A stretch of DNA of 64,000 bases from Strongylocentrotus droebachiensis. Its lineage: Eukaryota > Echinodermata > Echinoidea > Camarodonta > Strongylocentrotidae. This document shows, piece by piece, positions 59,346 through 64,000 of this stretch; positions within the stretch are counted from its first letter, which is position 1, and the number at the start of each line of letters is the position of its first letter. The notes under the pieces were generated by a model. The model did no database searches. It saw only the letters and a program-made list of their open reading frames with translations, and was not told where the DNA came from. Both the position numbers and the translations under genes were made by a program. Where the stretch lies: positions 124,001 to 188,000 of the forward strand of contig JAVYIG010000902.1 of assembly GCA_035222895.1 (NCBI GenBank), read 5' to 3'.

Positions 59346-62300
59346 AAAGCATGAATTATTAAATACAGAAATTATAGCTGGCTTAAGAAATGTACAGTCT
59401 TCAATGGGATTATATACTATTTGTTTTACCCAAAATAACTTCAGTGGTGGAATGTGTGATTTGTATCATATGACTGTCAGTATCATACATGCTATATGCA
59501 CTTATTATTGAATATTCCTGTTCCTGCTTTTATATCATAAGTTATATTATTTTTAAGTTCCTGTTTATGAGGGAAGTGATGCCCATTATTTGATGGGGAT
59601 TGAAATGATCCTGAACCTCATGATGTAATCCATTTGAATTGTTGCAATTTTTTCATGATTTTCTTTTGTTTGATTTCATGATCTTTGATAATGGATTCAT
59701 GATGTCTATTGTTATGGAGCTTAATTTCCTGCATTGTGACAATGTGCAATTGCGTGCAATTCTTTAACAATTCTTTAATTTCTTATTTTTCTTGCAGACC
59801 AAGACAGAACAAACTCCATCGATATGGCTTGGTGTGTGTACAAAAGGCATCCATTTATATGAGGTACTTAATGAGATTTAATAATAGTTCAAGAGTTCAA
59901 ATACTTATAAACAAGTGAATTGACAATATATTATCAATTAATGATAACCTGTCTAAGAGTAATTTTGGTTATGGACTCAATCACTTACTAAATTATCTTT
60001 TATAGGCCCATTTTTATATATTTTTTTAAGTTTTAGAAATATTTTCCATTGTCTAGCCTGGGGTAGGTGATAAAAATTCAATTAAATACATTTAATGACC
60101 TACATACAACTCTATGTAAACTTTAAACTCATATTTTCACACAATGTTTTGAATAAATCATTGTAAGAAATAAGAAAGAAATTGTTATTTATTTGATGTA
60201 ATGAATTAGAGGGATACATATTTTTGATAATTGCTATTATTAAACCAAAAATAAATTGGTTGAAATATTTATTTTCTAAACACTACACATGAAATAAAAC
60301 AGCAACTCCTTTTTAGTGAGATTTTCTTCTGTTATTACCAATTGCAGACCTAGAACAAATATGTATGAAATACTTCCTCCTTTGAATGCCTTTTCAGTGG
60401 ACGTGCCTTTTTTTAAACTATAATTTTCTTAATGTAGCAGAAAATGATCTTGGCTTCATGCATGCTTAAGATCACAGACCAGCAGCAATCCAAGTTTAGC
60501 TTTCTGTGGATAAGGTCTATTTATTTCTGAGCAATTAACACCATATCCATTGTTGAGGAAACAATTAATGGGCTGTTTATCCACATTCTTCACCCTTTGA
60601 AATTACAAACCACATCGTTTTTTTGTCAGGGTGTTAATTGGTGGTAAGGTGTTATGGAATTAGCATTTCTCATTCAATGTTTGATTGTGCTTTGAAAATC
60701 ATTCATGTGGTGAGATGCAGTAAAAATCACTTGGAATGGAAGCATAATTTGAATGTTTGTTACAAGTTGAAGGTAATAATAATTTATTTTGATTGTTTCT
60801 ACAGGATTCCTCTGATGGGAAGTACCTTCTGTGTGAATACCCATGGGTTGATATCAAGAGGCTCATATTCCAGGTAAATCAAACAAATCAGGACAGTAAT
60901 AATTTGAAATATCTATTATTGTAGCCCCCAAATTCTTCCCCAAAAATAAAAATAAAAGATGGTTATTTCACTCCTATTTTTATTTATTCCACACTCATGT
61001 TTACCATGAGTACTACAGTATATATATATACATGCATGTGCTCACCTTTGTATAATCCCCAGAAGACATGCTTGTCATTTTTCGAGAAGAATAAATGTGT
61101 ATTACAGTAAAGTTTGGGTGCAAAGACATTTGTTGTATATGTATCTCTTCATCTCCTGCACTCCCAATACCAGGCCTGCTCACTGTGTGTGTCTGTTTAA
61201 TCTCTTTGTATTCTTTTGGATAATGTTGCATGGCAGTTTACTCAATTTCAAATTCATGTTTGTTTTTCCTTATCACAGAAAAAGAAGTTTGAGCTTCTTG
61301 TGGAGGGAGTGTCAGATGGAAGAAAGATTACATACTACACATGCACGGAAGCAAAGTAAGTTTTTGAACCGTCACCCAACCTTAGTTTTACCCTTGAGAG
61401 TAGAATAAATTAAAGAGAGCAACTCTAAAAATATATTTATTTTAAAAAAATGAATCTAGAATCAAGTGAATATTCATCCCTCTGTAGATAGATTTTCCCC
61501 TAAGGAATATCTAAAGATTTTAATGTCTAATTAAAATGTTCCGAGGTGTCATGTCTTAATAAACCATAACAATGCTTTTTTTAACGGTTTATGTCTGATA
61601 TAATTTACAATTTTTCCAATTTGTGAAGTACATTTATATAATAATAATAATAATAATAATCTTTTAAAGTCCACTAACCGAAAATGGAAATTCTTTTTGC
61701 CCAATTGATTGTGAGCCCGGCAGCCACTGAGCAGCGCCGATCGACGTTGCTCTATCCCTTTATATACAGATTTATTGATGATTTTATTTGAACACTTACA
61801 TTACTAGGTCCAAACATCTTTTGAGGCTGTGTAAGCTAACCCATGCATTCCAGATGCAAACACAAACATTGGTAGATAGAGCACGTATCAGAGAAAGTGC
61901 ATCAGGTAAGCATCTTATTCTTCCTCTTCTTTTTTTCCTCTTCCTATTCCTCTTCCCCTTCCTTTTCCTCCTCCTCTTCTTGTTCTTCTTCCTCCTCCTC
62001 TTCCCCTTCCTCTTCCTTTTCCTCCTCTTCTTTTTTTCTTCTTCTTCTCCTTCTTCTCCTTCTCCTTTCTTCTTCTTCTTCATCTTCCTCTTCTTCTCCT
62101 TCATCTTCCTCTTCTTCTCCTTCTCTTCTCACCTTTTATTCATTGATAATTTATCTTCACGTTTATCTTTAAAGATGAAGTTGAGTTCTGGTCATGCGAT
62201 TGCATTGTGAAAGAAACGGTGTGGAATCGACCAGAAAAGGTTGATCATCTAGCATATAAGAATTTGTGTGTATTGCAAGGTTCTGGAATCATCAAAATGA

Positions 62301-64000
62301 TAAGAAATTTGGCCAAGTCTTGGTAAAGTTACAAACACTGTACACAGAAAGATGTATACGGGACTACACGAACACGTGGCGTAAAAAACCTACCCCCCCC
62401 CCCCCCCCCCGAGTTTTACGATGAACATGACATATTTAGAATATGAAGGCATTTGAAGAGCCATGCTTTTCAGGGAACATGTCTTATCTGATGTTCTTCC
62501 ACACTTGCATAATAAGAATGATAAAGTTCACAAATTATTTTTCACCTCTTCCCAGAACTCAACCTTCTCTTTAATCTCAATATGTGCACCTCAGTTTCTT
62601 TATCCCTTCTCTATACCATCGTCTTTTACTTGAAAAAGAAATGTCCAATATTTGGGAAAGGAAAAAAATATTATAATCTTAAGTAATTAGAAGCAATTTG
62701 CCCCACTTCTCAGAGACATTTCATTGCCTCCCTACTCCCTGGAAAAGAATGTTTTGTTCAATTGTTATTAATGAGAGCCAGTTGATCAGCTTCTGTGTGT
62801 ATTCATTTAAAGTTAGTCTTAGGCATATTATTCCATACCAGTACTAATCAGACATATCTTCATGTATGGTCCAACCCACAGAGAAGAAACGCTATCGTGA
62901 GTCTTACATCAGTGGTGATATCTCCTGGTCAGACCTAGACAGCTCCATGACAACCACATCTCATAGCGAGATGTCGACCACCAAGGTGGACCAGAGGATG
63001 TCTGTCATCAGCAACGTGAGCTCCGTAGCGACCTCTGGCATCGTGTCAGACGAGAGGTCACCGGTAGAGAAGACAATGAGTGAAGGTCAGAATCCTCTCC
63101 TTTTTACTTTGATCTAAAAGGCAATGTTAAGGAAGGATCACTGGGAGAAGAAAATTAAGATTAAAGAGCCACTCAATATATCTTAACTTGTATTTTTTTT
63201 ATTTATCAGATTTAAGAATATTCTAAGTGGTTATTGAAAGTGAGGTAATGAAAGACAGCGGACTGAATGGATTTCCATATATATCTTGATTTCATTAATT
63301 TATGATTTTAAAAGGAATTCATGAAGTTTATTTTAAAGTTTATTACAAATTTGATATTGCTATTGTCAATTTACATTTCTTCAATGGAAATAAAACATTT
63401 CGAGAATTTCCCAACTTTTCTTCAATACAATCTTTTTTCCAGTGGTAATATTTTTTAATAAAACAAATTCTCTTTTACTCTTAGATGATGACCTGTGTTC
63501 CCCATATAAAATAATTGAGATGCCTCCATCAGCAATGACATATATCCCACAACTCGAATCCCACCTAACTCTACAACCTTCTACTTCAAGAGAGGATATG
63601 CTGCTTTACTCTGGTGAGTCCTCTTTTCTTTTATGTAAGAATGCACGCGATTTCTTCTGGATAAATTACTTTTTGAAATATGATGGTAACAGGAAGCAAG
63701 ACATCAAACTAAATATCTTGATTTCATTAATATATGATTTTAAAAAGATATCATAATAAAGTTTATTTAAAATGTGATATTGCTAGTGTATTACAGATAG
63801 TCCTTTCCAGATCTCCCCAATCCTCTACCTCTCTCACATGGTGCAACCGCTAGCCTACTGTATAAAACTACATGTATTGTAAACAACAAGGTTGCTATGG
63901 CTCAAAATGTTTCAATGTCTTGTTTTGTTGCAGATGGTGGCTCCAAGCGTCATTCGGCCGCCATGTCAGATGCGTCCAGTCACAGAGAACACAATGCAAC
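41003..64000 (+). CDS. FRMD6: FERM-domain protein of the FRMD6/Willin (Expanded-like) family, 3' end beyond window
   Basis: Vertebrate FRMD6 is a cortical FERM protein feeding into Hippo signalling. Exons are 41003-41432 (ATG 41289), 45092-45182, 45813-45895, 53081-53160, 54537-54723, 55429-55584, 59798-59863, 60805-60873, 61279-61355, 61808-61905, 62882-63085, 63485-63613 and 63934-64000+. All are GT-AG with matching phases, giving about 483 residues. FERM lobes follow in order: F1 (residues ~34-125, SIKEAQLFGLTILRENGEYE), F2 (~125-225, REEACFVLASYALQADLGNF and YFEPASYFPEW) and F3 (~225-335, WLGVCTKGIHLYE, KKFELLVEGVSDGRKITYYT, HLLRLCKLTHAFQ). EKKRYRESYIS after the FERM domain is near-identical to human FRMD6. 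The C-terminal Ser/Thr-rich part is incomplete. The MPIWGGG start is the first suitable ATG; alternative 5' exons are possible. Confidence 0.93.
41433..45091 (+). other. FRMD6 intron after first coding exon
   Basis: 3.7-kb AT-rich intron. It holds a diverged relative of the 16022-16311 MITE at its 3' end (44855-45030, ending in GACTTTCCCTTTA). Nothing else recognised. Confidence 0.75.
44855..45030. mobile_element. Diverged Kolobok-like MITE fragment
   Basis: The reverse complement matches the 5' part of the 16022-16311 element: GGGAAAGTCTACCC, GATATTAAGTTGA, TATGAATTTTT, GGCGACACTGT and GTATCTTGC occur in the same order. The other end is lost. Confidence 0.6.
47665..48056. mobile_element. 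~390-bp MITE, copy 1
   Basis: The left end TTTAAAGATAAACTTTAGTAC and right end ACCAGAACTCAACTTTAGC then TTTAA are inverted relatives. The body matches 62168-62575 over most of its length (GCGATTGCATTGTGAAAGAA, TGCAAGGTTCT, AGTCTTGGTAAAGT, CACTGTACACAGAAAG). Confidence 0.75.
50140..50310. repeat. Interspersed CCTGTCTATA repeat, copy 2
   Basis: Contains AACCTGTCTATACAGATAG, GAAACCTGTACACAAAG and GACCTGTCTATAAAGAGC, related to the segment at 15608-15745. Confidence 0.45.
52061..52202. repeat. 13-bp minisatellite (ATTCCCACTTTTC)n
   Basis: About ten or eleven copies of a 13-bp unit. Six carry CATTCCC and four the variant CATTTCC, and one irregular short unit lies at the start. CATTCC is the core of TEAD/MCAT sites. 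Located in a FRMD6 intron. Confidence 0.95.
54739..54888. mobile_element. ~150-bp MITE
   Basis: GGGGGGCGTTTCACAAA at the left end is mirrored by TTTGTGAAACGGGTCCC at the right, and GACAAATGAC is mirrored by GTCATTTGTC further in. It lies 15 bases past the splice donor of the exon ending at 54723. Confidence 0.75.
55585..59797 (+). other. FRMD6 intron
   Basis: 4.2-kb AT-rich intron with a long CT microsatellite (about 59155-59342, ending in a pure (TC)n run). The reading frame at 57931-58173 has no recognisable family and no splice support. Confidence 0.7.
59155..59342. repeat. CT-rich microsatellite
   Basis: Interrupted CTCTCT/CCTTTC tract ending in about 20 uninterrupted TC dinucleotides near 59300-59341. 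Confidence 0.95.
61640..61760 (-). repeat. Interspersed repeat with (TTA)n tail, copy 2
   Basis: Same arrangement as 2055-2180: a (TAA)n run, AGTCCACTAACCGAAAATGG, ATTCTTTTTGCCCAATTGAT, then GAGCCCGGCAGCCACTGAGC. It lies just upstream of the FRMD6 exon at 61808. Confidence 0.65.
61915..62132. repeat. CTT/CCT polypyrimidine tract
   Basis: About 215 bases of almost pure pyrimidine, starting about ten bases after the splice donor at 61906. The frames across it are low-complexity artefacts. Confidence 0.95.
62168..62575. mobile_element. ~410-bp MITE, copy 2
   Basis: The left end TTTAAAGATGAAGTTGAGTT and right end CCAGAACTCAACCTTCTCTTTAA are inverted relatives. The body is homologous to 47665-48056. 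A C-run interrupts it at about 62393-62410. Confidence 0.75.
63285..63785 (+). repeat. Two diverged copies of an intronic segment flanking a FRMD6 exon
   Basis: TATCTTGATTTCATTAATT then ATGATTTTAAAA, followed by AAGTTTATTT and GATATTGCTA, occurs at about 63285-63360 and again at 63712-63785, on either side of the exon at 63485-63613. This suggests a local duplication of about 430 bp or two copies of a small repeat. No second exon copy is visible. Confidence 0.6.

Noticed and set aside
61788-62210. Leu/Phe/Ser- and Lys/Glu-rich reading frames
   Set aside because: They result from the polypyrimidine tract in an intron. Similar artefacts lie at 13243-13631 and 59041-59511.

Overview
This 64-kb window looks like a gene-poor, AT-rich, repeat-rich stretch of a marine invertebrate deuterostome genome. 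A sea urchin or other echinoderm is my best guess (inference). The two host genes have small exons with canonical GT-AG introns. Their proteins align readily by eye to vertebrate families. The repeats include many short TIR elements, a tRNA-derived SINE, LINE fragments and TAA/ATC microsatellites. No retrovirus-like or capsid-bearing element was seen.

Layout. Positions 1-6160 (minus strand) carry the first part of an apyrase gene of the ENTPD5/6 type: six coding exons in consistent phase plus 5' UTR sequence, continuing past the left edge. Positions 6160-29500 are mostly repeats: a LINE reverse-transcriptase fragment, a hAT-like element loaded with a hairpin-forming ~117-bp satellite, a foldback hAT-like element with a perfect 8-bp target duplication, several MITEs, a TIR element containing three 186-bp tandem units, and a tRNA-SINE. 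A possible untranslated first exon lies near 14.6 kb.

Positions 29542-40686 form one apparently complete 11.1-kb DNA transposon with 14-bp perfect terminal inverted repeats inside longer imperfect ones and a TTTGG target duplication. Its long minus-strand reading frames can be joined by GT-AG introns that are all phase-compatible. The predicted single protein is about 2,216 residues: SGNH esterase, proline-rich repeats, two Cys4 clusters, a DDE/DUF6589-like transposase core, an XPG/FEN1-like nuclease and a CXC zinc domain. It most resembles Academ-type transposons (an XPG nuclease joined to a transposase). The fused esterase and the 5-bp target duplication are unusual, and this is the main discovery of the window.

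Positions 41003-64000 (plus strand) carry 13 coding exons of a FRMD6/Willin-type FERM protein, an upstream Hippo-pathway scaffold, running off the right edge. Its introns hold MITEs, a pyrimidine tract and a 13-bp minisatellite carrying repeated CATTCC (TEAD-like) motifs.
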